DNA from: Bacillota bacterium
GTDB taxonomy: Bacteria; Bacillota; Clostridia; Lachnospirales; Lachnospiraceae
DNA length: 64,000 nt
Direction of reading: 5' to 3'
Assembly (NCBI GenBank): GCA_023386315.1
Contig: JAEWJZ010000016.1
Span: forward strand, 62,001-126,000
The notes beneath the pieces were generated by a model that searched no databases, was not told where the DNA came from, and was given only the letters and a program-made list of their open reading frames with translations. How positions within the stretch are numbered: the stretch's first letter is position 1; each line of letters begins with the position of its first letter. Both the position numbers and the translations under genes were made by a program. This document shows, piece by piece, positions 51,309 to 62,571 of the stretch.

Positions 51309-52529
51309 TTGAAAGAGGAACAGCGCAGAGCGATGCGGGAAGATATCATGGTGGAATTAAATCAGCATCAGCAGATATCAGACGAAGAGCTGTATACCAT
51401 GATAGATGAGAAGATAATAAAACTGGGAATGACAGAGTATCTGCCATTAAGAGAAAAGCTGTTGCTGCGGGGCTGGTTGTTTGATTCCTTCAGGCGCTTA
51501 GGTGTACTTCAGGAACTGGTAGATGATAAAACAGTTACGGAAATCATGGTAAATGGGGCAAATCAGATTTTTGTTGAAAGAAACGGACATATGGAACGTT
51601 GGGAGAAGGTGTTTGAGAATCAGGAACAGCTGGAAGATATGATTCAGCAGATTGTCAGCCGTATAAACAGGACTGTGAATGTTTCAAGACCCATAGCAGA
51701 TGCCAGGCTGGCTGATGGATCCAGAGTTCATGTTGTGCTGCCGCCGGTTTCCATTGACGGTCCGGCTGTCACAATCAGAAAGTTTCCGGAGCCTATAACC
51801 ATAGACAGACTTTTAAAGCTTGGTTCGATTACCAGAGAAGCAGCAGATTTTTTAAAAATTATTGTGGAAGCCGGATATAACATTTTTATCAGCGGCGGAA
51901 CAAATTCCGGCAAGAGTACTTTTTTAAATGCTCTTTCAGCTTATATACCAAAAAATGAGCGCGTAGTAACCATAGAGGACTCGGCAGAGCTTCAAATCAC
52001 TCACATCCCCAACCTGGTCCGGTTAGAGACAAGAGGTGCCAATGGAGAAGGGGAGGGAGAGGTGACAATTGGTGATTTAATCAGGGCAGCTCTTCGAATG
52101 AATCCGTCCAGGATCATTGTAGGTGAAGTCAGAGGTAAAGAAGCGCTTGATATGATTTCTGCCATGAATACGGGACATGACGGAAGCTTAAGCACAGGAC
52201 ATGGTAACAGCCCTAAGGACATGCTGTCCAGACTGGAGACCATGGTGCTCATGGGAGCAGACATTCCCCTTTTGGCTGTACGCAGCCAGGTTGCAGCTGC
52301 GATTGATGTCTTGATTCATTTAGGCAGACTGAGAGATAAAAGCAGACGGGTACTGTCTATTGTGGAGGTAGCAGGCTATGAAGATGGTGAAATCAGACTT
52401 AATCCCCTTTATAGATTTGAGGAAGAAAAGACGGTGCAGGGTAATGCCAGGACAGTTTGTGGAAGCCTTAAAAAAGTGGGGAGTCTTAAAAATACAGAAA
52501 AACTCAAAGCAGCAGGCATTGAATTATGA
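51309..52529 (+). CDS. cpaF: Tad pilus assembly ATPase (TadA/CpaF)
   Basis: A 406-residue secretion ATPase that drives pilus assembly. 'LVDDKTVTEIMVNGANQIFV' is the CpaF signature; Walker A is 'FISGGTNSGKSTFLNAL', Walker B region 'NPSRIIVGEVRGKEALDM', and 'TGHDGSLSTGHGNSPKDML' is the histidine box. TTG start behind GGGAGGGAAAGG. Its end overlaps the TadB frame, the extent depending on the TadB start. Confidence 0.95.
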   Translation: MKEEQRRAMREDIMVELNQHQQISDEELYTMIDEKIIKLGMTEYLPLREKLLLRGWLFDSFRRLGVLQELVDDKTVTEIMVNGANQIFVERNGHMERWEKVFENQEQLEDMIQQIVSRINRTVNVSRPIADARLADGSRVHVVLPPVSIDGPAVTIRKFPEPITIDRLLKLGSITREAADFLKIIVEAGYNIFISGGTNSGKSTFLNALSAYIPKNERVVTIEDSAELQITHIPNLVRLETRGANGEGEGEVTIGDLIRAALRMNPSRIIVGEVRGKEALDMISAMNTGHDGSLSTGHGNSPKDMLSRLETMVLMGADIPLLAVRSQVAAAIDVLIHLGRLRDKSRRVLSIVEVAGYEDGEIRLNPLYRFEEEKTVQGNARTVCGSLKKVGSLKNTEKLKAAGIEL

Positions 52530-53256
52530 TACATATATTCTGTCTCTGAGGGAATGGATTGTTTATAGCGGACAGGGGGTATTAATCGCAGCACTATTTT
52601 CATATATTTTCTATCGCAGTCTGGCGGTATTTCTGATTTTTATTCCGTTCGGAATCATTGTTCCATTTGCAAAAAGAAAAGAATTAAAAGAAAAGCGGCT
52701 CAGGAAGCTGAATCTGGAATTTAAAGAAGGCATTTTACTTCTATCCTCTTTTTTGAGTGCCGGATATTCCGTTGAAAACGCATTGCTTTCCTCTTCAAGA
52801 GAGCTGTCTGTTCTTTTTGGCGGGGAGGGGCTTATAACGAAGGAATTTCAGTTGATTGAAAGCCAGATTCGTATTAACCGGTCGGTAGAGCAGGCATTTC
52901 TTGAATTTGCCATAAGAAGCGGGCTGGATGATGTAAAGAATTTTGCAGAGGTGTTTTCCACCGCAAAACGAAGTGGAGGAGAGCTGGTTTCCATTATCAG
53001 CCATACCGCAGATGTTATTAGGGATAAGGTGCAGGTAAGACAGGAAATTCTTACCATGACGGCTTCTAAACAGTTCGAACTAAAGATCATGAATCTCATT
53101 CCTTTTTTAATTGTCATTTATATAGACTTCACCTCTCCAGGTTTTTTTCAGATCATGTATACCACTGGTGCAGGAAGAATTCTAATGACCATCTGCATGG
53201 TGATATATATGGTTGCTTTTTGGACAGCAAAGCGGATTATGGATATTGAAATATAA
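52444..53256 (+). CDS. tadB: Tad pilus inner-membrane platform protein (TadB-like)
   Basis: A T2SSF-domain protein of about 270 residues with an early membrane pair ('GVLIAALFSYIFYRSLAVFL'), the T2SSF core ('EGILLLSSFLSAGYSVENAL', 'EVFSTAKRSGGELVSIISHT') and a C-terminal membrane segment. It anchors the ATPase to the membrane. The start is uncertain: ATG 52444 is my choice, but this overlaps cpaF by 86 bases and lacks a strong ribosome site; a TTG at 52519 is an alternative. Confidence 0.88.
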   Translation: MPGQFVEALKKWGVLKIQKNSKQQALNYDTYILSLREWIVYSGQGVLIAALFSYIFYRSLAVFLIFIPFGIIVPFAKRKELKEKRLRKLNLEFKEGILLLSSFLSAGYSVENALLSSSRELSVLFGGEGLITKEFQLIESQIRINRSVEQAFLEFAIRSGLDDVKNFAEVFSTAKRSGGELVSIISHTADVIRDKVQVRQEILTMTASKQFELKIMNLIPFLIVIYIDFTSPGFFQIMYTTGAGRILMTICMVIYMVAFWTAKRIMDIEI

Positions 53257-53268
53257 CCAGGAGGTTGG

Positions 53269-54531
53269 ATGAAAGATCAGTTAAAAATCAGATGGAAATT
53301 GCCTGTAACAAAGATTCAGGCTGCATGCATGGCAGGCGGAGTACTTTTGTATGCAGTTATGGAGGTTGTCTCTCTATGGGGCAGGCAGAATGAGTTCGAA
53401 GGATATGGATTAAAAAGAGCGGGACCCGGGCAGGGAGAAAGCATTTATGAAGTTTTAGTAAAAGGACTGGATAAAGAACAGGATGATAAGAAATTAATGA
53501 TAGAAATTCCAGTGCGGGAGCGTCATTATACAGAAGAAGAAGCAGAAGATCTCTTTGACAGACTGGAAAACGAGCTGGAATCTCAGATGCTTTCAGAGAA
53601 TGATTCCCTTAATACCATAAAACATAATCTGAATTTCAAAACGAGACTGGACAGCTTCGGACTATCGGTCTGCTGGGAGACAAGTGATCCTGACCTGATT
53701 GATTCCTTTGGCACGGTTTATAACGAGGATCTTCCTGATGGGGGAAAAGAAATTATGATAATTGCAGCAGTATCGGACGGGACCCATGAGCATGGATATC
53801 AATTTAAGGGTAAGGTAATTCCGCCTGCTCTGACAATGGAAGAGAAGCAGAAGGCTGCTTTTCGAAAATGGGCTGATGAGATTGATGCAATGCAGCAGAC
53901 AGAGGATGCGCTGGTTTTACCTCAGGAATTTGAAGGACAGAAACTAAAGTATTTTAAACCCAGGGATGGAAGCTATGGGATATTGCCTGTGCTTGGTTTT
54001 TCACTGGCAGTCCTTTTACAGGTCAGGACCCAGGTTGAAAAGCAGAAAGCAGGCAGGTTGAGAGAACAGCAGCTTTTACTGGATTATTCAGAAGTGGTTT
54101 CAAAACTTGTGGTCTATATTGGAGCAGGCTATACAGTCAGGGGAGCATGGGATCGGATTGCTGCTGGCTATGGGGAGTCACTTAAAAACGGAAAGCAGAC
54201 TATTCGTCCTGTCTACGAAGAGATGGTTAAGGCAGCAACGCAGATAAAAAGCGGCCTGTCCGAAGGTCGTGCTTACAGTGAATTTGGAAGGCGGTGCGGA
54301 CTTCAGCCATACATAAAGCTTGCAGCTTTGCTGGAGCAAAATCAAAAAAACGGAGGCAGACAGCTAAGAAATGCGCTTGATATTGAGATGGCTTCTGCAT
54401 TTGAGCAGAGAAAGAATGCAGCGAGGAAGCTGGGAGAAGAGGCGGGAACCAGACTTTTACTTCCGCTCCTTCTAATGCTTTTAGTGGTTATGATTATGAT
54501 AGTAGTTCCAGCATTTCTTGCATTTTACTAG
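53269..54531 (+). CDS. tadC: TadC-like platform protein with large inserted domain
   Basis: A 420-residue membrane protein. The C-terminal half (about 265-420) is a T2SSF/TadC-like domain ('LDYSEVVSKLVVYIGAGYTV', 'LAALLEQNQKNGGRQLRNAL') ending in a strong membrane segment ('LLLMLLVVMIMIVVPAFLAF'). Between the first membrane segment (about 20-38) and the next (about 242-258) lies a soluble domain of about 200 residues, absent from proteobacterial TadC, that is probably outside the membrane. RBS AGGAGG. It partners TadB. Confidence 0.85.
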   Translation: MKDQLKIRWKLPVTKIQAACMAGGVLLYAVMEVVSLWGRQNEFEGYGLKRAGPGQGESIYEVLVKGLDKEQDDKKLMIEIPVRERHYTEEEAEDLFDRLENELESQMLSENDSLNTIKHNLNFKTRLDSFGLSVCWETSDPDLIDSFGTVYNEDLPDGGKEIMIIAAVSDGTHEHGYQFKGKVIPPALTMEEKQKAAFRKWADEIDAMQQTEDALVLPQEFEGQKLKYFKPRDGSYGILPVLGFSLAVLLQVRTQVEKQKAGRLREQQLLLDYSEVVSKLVVYIGAGYTVRGAWDRIAAGYGESLKNGKQTIRPVYEEMVKAATQIKSGLSEGRAYSEFGRRCGLQPYIKLAALLEQNQKNGGRQLRNALDIEMASAFEQRKNAARKLGEEAGTRLLLPLLLMLLVVMIMIVVPAFLAFY

Positions 54532-54546
54532 AGAGGAGGTGATACC

Positions 54547-54731
54547 ATGGCTGTATCAATGAGAGAACAGATCAAAGACTTTATAAGAGAGGAGGATGGA
54601 GTAGGGGTTATCGAAATTGTATTGATTCTGGTGGTTTTAATTGGTCTTGTGATTATTTTCAAAACCAACATCAAAAAACTGCTGGATAGTATTTTTGAAG
54701 AGATTAACAAGCAGTCGAAAGAGGTGTATTA

Positions 54732-54732
<1 letters not shown>
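54547..54732 (+). CDS. Flp-type pilin
   Basis: A 61-residue prepilin. A short charged leader 'MREQIKDFIREEDGVG' is followed by the hydrophobic helix 'VIEIVLILVVLIGLVIIF', with glutamate at +3 after the likely G/V cut, as in class IVb/Flp pilins. The two A24 peptidases of the operon would process it. RBS AGAGGAGGTG is very strong, in keeping with a major subunit. It overlaps the next gene by one base. Confidence 0.9.
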
Positions 54733-56636
<1,904 letters not shown>

Positions 56637-56650
56637 GGAGGCGAATGATC

Positions 56651-57574
56651 ATGCCCTTTTTCAGAGAGTTTATTAAAATTATCCGTAAAGCAAAGGTTAC
56701 TCTCCAGGTACAAATCCCCTTGATAAAAAGAAAGATCTCTGTAAAAAGGGTATTGTCATCCGCCTCCTTAAAGGCGGGCTCCGCAAGTCTGACCATAGAA
56801 GCAGCAATGGCACTTCCTCTTTTTCTGTTTGCTGTAATAATTCTGATGATGCCTATGAAACTATTAAATGATGGGAGAAAGGTGCAGACGGCCCTTGAGA
56901 TTACAGGGGAAGAGTTAAGCCAGTATGTTTCTGTTTTAAAAGAGCTGGAGAAAGGAGAAGATCTTAATGCTGCAGGGGTAAATGAATTGCCCGACGGTTT
57001 CCTGAATGGAATGAAAGAACAGGGAATTCTTCTTTATGTAAGAATGAAAATGGGCAGGTATGATGTCTGTGAATACCTCGATTCTGTATCTTTTTCCCGT
57101 TCTTCCATTTTAAAAGATAACGAAACCATTGATTTAATTATGGATTATCGTATACGTCTGCCATTTCCCGTGCTGGGACTGAAAAGTATTAATATGACAG
57201 CCAGATGCTGCCGAAGAGCATGGATAGGAAATACATTGCTTAATAATGAGGAATCTGATTACTCAGAGGAAATGGTTTACGTGGGAAGAGACAGTACCAG
57301 GTATCATAAAAAAAGGACCTGCCACTATTTATACAATCATATTAAGGCGGTTAATAAAAAGGATCTTGAGAGTATGCGCAATATAAACGGAGGAAAATAT
57401 AAGCCCTGCAGCAGATGCGCCGGTCTGGCAGAAGAAGGAAGTGTGGTCTATATAATGCCGTCAGGTGAGAAATATCATAGTAATAAAGACTGTACGGCTA
57501 TCACCGCATATGTAAAGCTTGTACCATTATCGGAAGTGGCTCACTTAGGTGCCTGTTCCTATTGTTCTCAGTAA
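56651..57574 (+). CDS. TadE-like pseudopilin with C-terminal Cys/His repeats
   Basis: A 307-residue protein. A basic N-terminus precedes a pilin-like helix 'SASLTIEAAMALPLFLFAVI' with the conserved glutamate, as in TadE. The exported C-terminus carries two copies of a Cys/His unit: 'RYHKKRTCHYLYNHI'...'KPCSRCAGL' and 'KYHSNKDCTAITAYV'...'GACSYCSQ', each with YHx3-4C and a CxxC, probably a metal site. ATG 56651 has AAGGAGG at nine bases; the frame is open further upstream. Follows DUF5702 by 14 bases. Confidence 0.82.
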   Translation: MPFFREFIKIIRKAKVTLQVQIPLIKRKISVKRVLSSASLKAGSASLTIEAAMALPLFLFAVIILMMPMKLLNDGRKVQTALEITGEELSQYVSVLKELEKGEDLNAAGVNELPDGFLNGMKEQGILLYVRMKMGRYDVCEYLDSVSFSRSSILKDNETIDLIMDYRIRLPFPVLGLKSINMTARCCRRAWIGNTLLNNEESDYSEEMVYVGRDSTRYHKKRTCHYLYNHIKAVNKKDLESMRNINGGKYKPCSRCAGLAEEGSVVYIMPSGEKYHSNKDCTAITAYVKLVPLSEVAHLGACSYCSQ

Positions 57575-57584
57575 GGGGGAAAAG

Positions 57585-58019
57585 ATGGCAGAACAAATGA
57601 ATCGTATATTTTTTGGAATATTTCTTCTGGCAGCAGCCTGGGAGGATGGACGCAGAAAAAGTATTAGTATCCAACTCTTTATAAGCGCTGGTACGGCAGG
57701 AATTATTCTGTGTTTATTACAGAGAGAAGATCTGATCAGCCGCTTAACTGGCTGTCTGGTTGGCCTTGCTTTACTGGTGGTAAGCAGATTGACTAACGAA
57801 TCTGTGGGCACTGGAGATGGCTGTTTCTTTATCATAAGCGGGTTGTTTTTTCCTGTTTTATTTAACTTAAAGCTATTGGTTTATGGATTAAGCCTATGCG
57901 GTATTTTCTGCAGCCTGTTTTTTCTTATAAATCGTGTTAATGGAGTTGATGTTGGAAAAGAAAAAATTCCATTTATCCCGTTTCTGGTTCCGGTCTGGCT
58001 TATTATGGTGCTAAGATGA
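57585..58019 (+). CDS. Second prepilin peptidase (A24-like)
   Basis: A 144-residue membrane protease, shorter than the first. Catalytic aspartates are in 'WEDGRRKSISIQL' and 'SVGTGDGCFFII' (GxGD). Four to five hydrophobic segments. ATG 57585 has AAGGGGG upstream. It overlaps the next pseudopilin gene by four bases, which suggests that it serves that substrate or the TadE-like protein rather than the Flp pilin. Confidence 0.87.
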   Translation: MAEQMNRIFFGIFLLAAAWEDGRRKSISIQLFISAGTAGIILCLLQREDLISRLTGCLVGLALLVVSRLTNESVGTGDGCFFIISGLFFPVLFNLKLLVYGLSLCGIFCSLFFLINRVNGVDVGKEKIPFIPFLVPVWLIMVLR

Positions 58020-58405
58020 ACAGGCGCTTAAACGGAAGCTATACCGTAGAGGCCGCTTTTGTTATGGCTGTCATTTTATTCGCTCTCATGATTTCGATTC
58101 AGTCCGCTTATCGCTTAAGAGACGAGGTGGCGGGGTCTATGGCACTTGCAGAATCCGTGCAAAGACTGAGGCACAATGAGACGGAATCCCCTGAAGACGC
58201 CTCAGACTGGGCAATTCACAGAGCCGGCGTTCCTTTCTCATGGAAGGAATACCGATTTGAATTAAATATGTCTGGGAATTCACTTACAGGAAGACAGATT
58301 AAAGGAACAGGAATGGGCGGCAAATGGAGACTTCAGCTGGAACAGCGGGTATTTGATCCCGAGAACTTTCTAAGAAAGCTTACGCTGATTAGTCAGGAGG
58401 AGTGA
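58016..58405 (+). CDS. Minor pseudopilin (TadE/TadF-like)
   Basis: A 129-residue protein with N-terminal 'RLNGSYTVEAAFVMAVILFA', a pilin-type helix with a glutamate five residues after the likely glycine cut, and a soluble domain of about 95 residues. Coupled by overlap with the second prepilin peptidase and followed one base later by the FHA gene. Confidence 0.82.
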   Translation: MNRRLNGSYTVEAAFVMAVILFALMISIQSAYRLRDEVAGSMALAESVQRLRHNETESPEDASDWAIHRAGVPFSWKEYRFELNMSGNSLTGRQIKGTGMGGKWRLQLEQRVFDPENFLRKLTLISQEE

Positions 58406-58406
58406 G

Positions 58407-59717
58407 ATGAATGTTACATACAGGCGGGAAATGAAGCATAATTATTTGATTATAGAGCAGGACAAATCTTGGACAGAGGGATATGAGATTAATATGCTTA
58501 AAGAAAATCACATTAATGGTCTGCTGAAATTTCATTTAAAACAGATCGATTCACATAGATATTTTTATTATGAAATCACCTCTAAGCAGCCCTTAAACCG
58601 GATTTTAGAATTTCACAGCTTAAATAAAGAAGAACTTAAGGGCCTCATTGCCGGGATTGCCCAGATTCTTAACCGCATTCCTGTCTATCTGCTGAAAGAG
58701 GATCAGATACTACTGCAGCCGGAGTTTATCTATCTGGAACCTGACCATTTTTTTGTTTCACTCTGTCTGGTACCGGGAAGAGACAGAAAATTTCCGGAAG
58801 AGATGACCGAACTGTTACATTATCTTCTGGGGAAAGTAAATCACCAGGATAAAGAATGCGTGGTAATGGCTTATGCTCTATATCAGGAAAGCCTAAAGGA
58901 TAATTATAGTATTGACACTCTTACAGAGCTGGTCGGTAGTCATAATACCAGGCCGGCGGCAGGACAGGAGAGGGAAGAAAGAAACCGCCAGAATCTTACG
59001 GAGGCCGGGGAGTCTCAATCAGGGTTTAGGGATGCAGAGAGAGACGAAATACAGGTTATTCAGGAATTTACTCAGACTGAACAAATAAAAGCTTCCAGAT
59101 CTGTTTCATGGAGGCCATTAATGATATCATCTGCGGTCATAACTGTAGCTGCGGCCCTGTTTTGGAGTATATTTGGTTGCAGAGGAATTAAAAAATACTG
59201 GTACATAGTGCTGGCAGCAGGAATATTGTCTTTTTTGTATGGAATAATCAAATCAGGCAGCAAAAATGAATTAAAGCACGTAAAGGGTTACTCCGATTAT
59301 GAGGAGGAGCAGGAGGAATGGAAGACTGCATTTTATGAGAGTGAGGAGGAACCCCAGACTCCGTTAAAATCTGCAGAAGGAGAACTTATACAGACGGTAC
59401 TTCTAACCAATAATCAAAAAGACACAGAAGTACGTATTCTAAAGTCGGTGGGTCCGGGTAATCAGGATATAGCAATTACATATACGCCCTTTCTCATTGG
59501 AAAGCAGGAGGGTCTGGTGGATTATGTAATTGACGGGGACACAATCAGCAGGATTCATGCGAAAATAGAAAAGGCTGGGAGTGATTACTGTATCAGTGAT
59601 TTGAACTCCACCAATGGTACATATGTCAATGGACGGCTTCTTGAAACAAATGAAACTGTTTTATTAAACCTGGGAGATGAAATTTTTATCGCAAATTTTG
59701 CGTTTATATTTACATAA
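58407..59717 (+). CDS. DUF6382/FHA domain protein
   Basis: A 436-residue protein. Residues about 1-175 match the DUF6382 domain common in clostridial FHA proteins ('HRYFYYEITSKQPLNRILEF'). Then comes a variable linker, two membrane segments (about 235-285), and a C-terminal FHA domain (about 345-436; 'DTISRIHAKIEKAGSDY', 'DLNSTNGTYVNGR') that binds phosphothreonine. It closes the pilus operon and may tie assembly to a Ser/Thr kinase, though none is in the window. Confidence 0.87.
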   Translation: MNVTYRREMKHNYLIIEQDKSWTEGYEINMLKENHINGLLKFHLKQIDSHRYFYYEITSKQPLNRILEFHSLNKEELKGLIAGIAQILNRIPVYLLKEDQILLQPEFIYLEPDHFFVSLCLVPGRDRKFPEEMTELLHYLLGKVNHQDKECVVMAYALYQESLKDNYSIDTLTELVGSHNTRPAAGQEREERNRQNLTEAGESQSGFRDAERDEIQVIQEFTQTEQIKASRSVSWRPLMISSAVITVAAALFWSIFGCRGIKKYWYIVLAAGILSFLYGIIKSGSKNELKHVKGYSDYEEEQEEWKTAFYESEEEPQTPLKSAEGELIQTVLLTNNQKDTEVRILKSVGPGNQDIAITYTPFLIGKQEGLVDYVIDGDTISRIHAKIEKAGSDYCISDLNSTNGTYVNGRLLETNETVLLNLGDEIFIANFAFIFT

Positions 59718-59769
59718 TCTGTCAGTTTATGATAAAATAAGCATATTATAATTCAGAAGGAGCGCTTCC

Positions 59770-60375
59770 ATGGATGAATTTAGCAGACGTAAGAAGGCCT
59801 ATGTAAATATTGGTCTCATTGCGTTAAATGTCATTTATTTTCTATACCTGGAGATGAATGGATCTACCGAGAATACCCAGTTTATGGTTTCCCAGGGAGC
59901 CATGTATGCGCCGCTGGTAATTGAAAGAGGAGAATATTACAGACTGATTACTTCTGCATTTATGCATTTTGGTATCAATCATATTATGAACAACATGCTT
60001 ATTTTATTTATTCTGGGAGATAATCTGGAACGTGCACTTGGTCATATTAAATATCTGGTCTTTTATTTAATCTGCGGTGTAGGAGCGAATGTAGTTTCCA
60101 TGATTGTGAATCTGTCCGGATACCGAAGTGTGGTATCCGCAGGGGCATCCGGTGCGATTTTCGGTGTGATCGGCGGTCTTTTATATGCCGTGGCAGTTAA
60201 CCGCGGTCAGCTGGAAGATTTAAGTACCCGCCAGTTGGTGGTGGTAATTCTATGTTCCCTGTATTTTGGTTTTACCAGCACAGGTGTTGATAATGCTGCC
60301 CATGTGGCAGGTTTGATTACAGGTGTTATCATGGGAGTTATTTTATACCGAAGACCCAGAAGCCGCAGCATATAA
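59770..60375 (+). CDS. Rhomboid family intramembrane serine protease
   Basis: A 201-residue, six-segment membrane protease. The catalytic serine is in 'VSAGASGAIFGVIGG' and the histidine in 'VDNAAHVAGLITG'; 'SAFMHFGINHIMNNM' is the conserved segment 2 motif. It cuts transmembrane helices of unknown substrates. TATAAT lies 18 bases before the start (59747-59752), with a weak -35. Confidence 0.93.
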   Translation: MDEFSRRKKAYVNIGLIALNVIYFLYLEMNGSTENTQFMVSQGAMYAPLVIERGEYYRLITSAFMHFGINHIMNNMLILFILGDNLERALGHIKYLVFYLICGVGANVVSMIVNLSGYRSVVSAGASGAIFGVIGGLLYAVAVNRGQLEDLSTRQLVVVILCSLYFGFTSTGVDNAAHVAGLITGVIMGVILYRRPRSRSI

Positions 60376-60412
60376 TAAATATAGGGGTATGACGCTGGAA
60401 GGAGGTGAGCGT

Positions 60413-60829
60413 GTGAGAGAAGATGACTGCATTTTCTGCAAAATTGCAAATGGAGGGATTCTTTCGGAGACAATTTATGAGGATGATACGTTTCGTGTAA
60501 TTTTGGATTTAGGACCGGCTTCCAAAGGGCATGCCCTGATTCTTCCGAAGCAGCATTACAGAGATATCTGTGATCTGGATGAAGAAACAGCAGCAAAGGT
60601 CCTTCCATTAGCAGCAAAAATAGGAGTCGCCATGAAAAAGGCGCTGGGATGCTCCGGGTTCAATGTAGTGCAGAATAATGGAAAAGAGGCAGGCCAGACG
60701 GTTTTTCATTTTCACGTGCATTTGATTCCCCGTTATGAGGAAGGTCCTGTTATGGTTTCATGGATGCCGGGTAAAGCAAGTCCGGAAGAACTAGCACAGA
60801 CAGGAGCCGCCATCAGGAGCGCCCTGTAA
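60413..60829 (+). CDS. HIT family nucleotide hydrolase
   Basis: A 138-residue protein with 'CIFCKIANGGI' at the start and the histidine triad 'TVFHFHVHLIPR' near residue 100. HIT proteins cleave nucleotide phosphoramidates or dinucleoside polyphosphates. GTG 60413 follows GGAAGGAGGTGAGC. It sits 37 bases after the rhomboid gene. Confidence 0.94.
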   Translation: MREDDCIFCKIANGGILSETIYEDDTFRVILDLGPASKGHALILPKQHYRDICDLDEETAAKVLPLAAKIGVAMKKALGCSGFNVVQNNGKEAGQTVFHFHVHLIPRYEEGPVMVSWMPGKASPEELAQTGAAIRSAL

Positions 60830-60846
60830 TCAGAGGGGCATATGAT

Positions 60847-61392
60847 ATGAGCATACATGAAGATGAAAATCTGCTGCTGCAGTCCATATATGGTAAATAT
60901 CAGGGACTGCTGCGCCGAATTGCAAAAACACTCAATGTACCGGATCTGGAACTTGATGATGTGGTACAGGAGACATTTATCTCTTACTTTGAAAATTATT
61001 CATTAACCTGGACAGATACGCGGAAAAAGAGCATGCTGATTAAGATATTAAAACGAAAATGTATAGACTCTCTTCGAAAAAATGGTCATTATGAAAAAGT
61101 GAGCCTTGATGAAGAGGATGCATCCAATGAGATGGCATTACTTGCCAGGTATGTGGTTACCGATCCGCTGGATGTTGTTCTTGGGGAAGAGTCTGTTTTA
61201 AAAATCACCAGTGAAATTTCCAATATGAGAGATGAGTGGAAGGAGATGGCCGTACTGTATTTCCTGGAACAGCTGACGATTCCGGAAATCTGTGAAAGGC
61301 TTGAAATTCCGGGAACGGTCTGCCGTTCCCGGATCTATCGGACAAGAGTCTGTTTAAAGAATATACTCGGTCCCAATTATAATTTGGATTAA
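60847..61392 (+). CDS. ECF-type RNA polymerase sigma factor
   Basis: A 181-residue sigma factor with region 2 ('LELDDVVQETFISYFENYSL', then 'KILKRKCIDSLRKNGHYEKV') and region 4 helix-turn-helix ('LTIPEICERLEIPGTVCRSR'). No anti-sigma gene is adjacent. Its last four bases overlap the end of murG on the other strand. Targets unknown. Confidence 0.88.
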   Translation: MSIHEDENLLLQSIYGKYQGLLRRIAKTLNVPDLELDDVVQETFISYFENYSLTWTDTRKKSMLIKILKRKCIDSLRKNGHYEKVSLDEEDASNEMALLARYVVTDPLDVVLGEESVLKITSEISNMRDEWKEMAVLYFLEQLTIPEICERLEIPGTVCRSRIYRTRVCLKNILGPNYNLD

Positions 61393-62459
61393 TTTTTGGA
61401 AATCAGGTTCTCGATCATTTCAATGATGGTATCTACTGCATCATGGAGTTCGCTGCTTTCCATTTTTGAAAGATAATTCTGACGGTTTGCGAATGTATCT
61501 GTTATGGCCTGAAGTAAGGTGCTTCCATTTAAGTTTTCTTCTTCCAGAAGATAACTGAATCCCTGTTTTGAGAAGGAACGGGCATTTAAAATCTGATCAC
61601 CTCTGCTGGCGGCAGCTGAAAGCGGGATCAGAATATTAAGTTTTCTAAGTGCCAGTATTTCACAGATAGAGTTGGCGCCAGCTCTGGAAATCATCAAATC
61701 GGCAGCAGCAAAAAGATGTTTCAACGGGGCATCTACATATTCGTATTGTACATATCCACGGACACCCGCAAGGCTTTCATCCAGATTGCCCTTTCCGCAG
61801 ATATGTATTACCTGGTAATTATTTAAGAGTTTTGGCAGGATGCCCCTTATGGCGTTGTTAACCGTAACAGAACCCAGGCTGCCGCCGATGATCAGGATGA
61901 CAGGCTTATTTTCGCTGAGCTTTGCATAATTTAATCCAGTCATACGGTCTCCTTCTAACAGTTCTTTCCGAATAGGAGAACCAGTCAGTACTGCCTTGTT
62001 TTTAGGAAGATAGCTTAGAGTTTCCGGAAAATTACAACAAACACGGGTTGCAGCAGGAATGCAGATGCGGTTGGCGAGGCCGGGAGTCATATCTGATTCG
62101 TGAATGATTACCGGAATCTTTAAGTGCTTCGCTGCCAGTACCACTGGGACGGCCACAAACCCTCCTTTGGAAAATACCATATCAGGTTTGTAGCGTTTAA
62201 TGAGTTTCAGCGCCTCTCCAAATCCCTTTATTACACGAAAAGGATCAGTAAAGTTTTTAATGTCAAAATATCTTCGGAATTTACCTGTTGAGATTCCACT
62301 GTATGGGATCTGTGCATTCTCAATCAACTTTCGTTCAATTCCCTGATACGAACCGATGTAACGAATCTCATAATTTTTTTCTTTTAAAGAAGGAATCAAA
62401 GCAAGGTTCGGGGTAACATGACCAGCAGTACCGCCGCCAGTTAAAATTATTTTTTTCAT
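61389..62459 (-). CDS. murG: UDP-GlcNAc transferase MurG
   Basis: A 356-residue peripheral membrane glycosyltransferase converting lipid I to lipid II. 'IILTGGGTAGHVTPNLALIP' is the MurG N-terminal motif; 'LIIGGSLGSVTVNNAIRGIL' and 'ISRAGANSICEILALRKLNI' are the donor-binding motifs. ATG 62459 with GGGAGG upstream starts the fold; the longer frame adds six residues. It closes convergently on the sigma gene with a four-base overlap and no hairpin between. Confidence 0.96.
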   Translation of the reverse strand: MKKIILTGGGTAGHVTPNLALIPSLKEKNYEIRYIGSYQGIERKLIENAQIPYSGISTGKFRRYFDIKNFTDPFRVIKGFGEALKLIKRYKPDMVFSKGGFVAVPVVLAAKHLKIPVIIHESDMTPGLANRICIPAATRVCCNFPETLSYLPKNKAVLTGSPIRKELLEGDRMTGLNYAKLSENKPVILIIGGSLGSVTVNNAIRGILPKLLNNYQVIHICGKGNLDESLAGVRGYVQYEYVDAPLKHLFAAADLMISRAGANSICEILALRKLNILIPLSAAASRGDQILNARSFSKQGFSYLLEEENLNGSTLLQAITDTFANRQNYLSKMESSELHDAVDTIIEMIENLISKN

Positions 62460-62571
62460 AAAAAAGCTGCCTCCCAAATTCGATATACTATTATAGTAAA
62501 CGTTAGTGGTAAAAAGTCAACCCCAAAGCGTATGGGAACCAGAGGATAACCAGCAATTAAGAGGTATAGAT

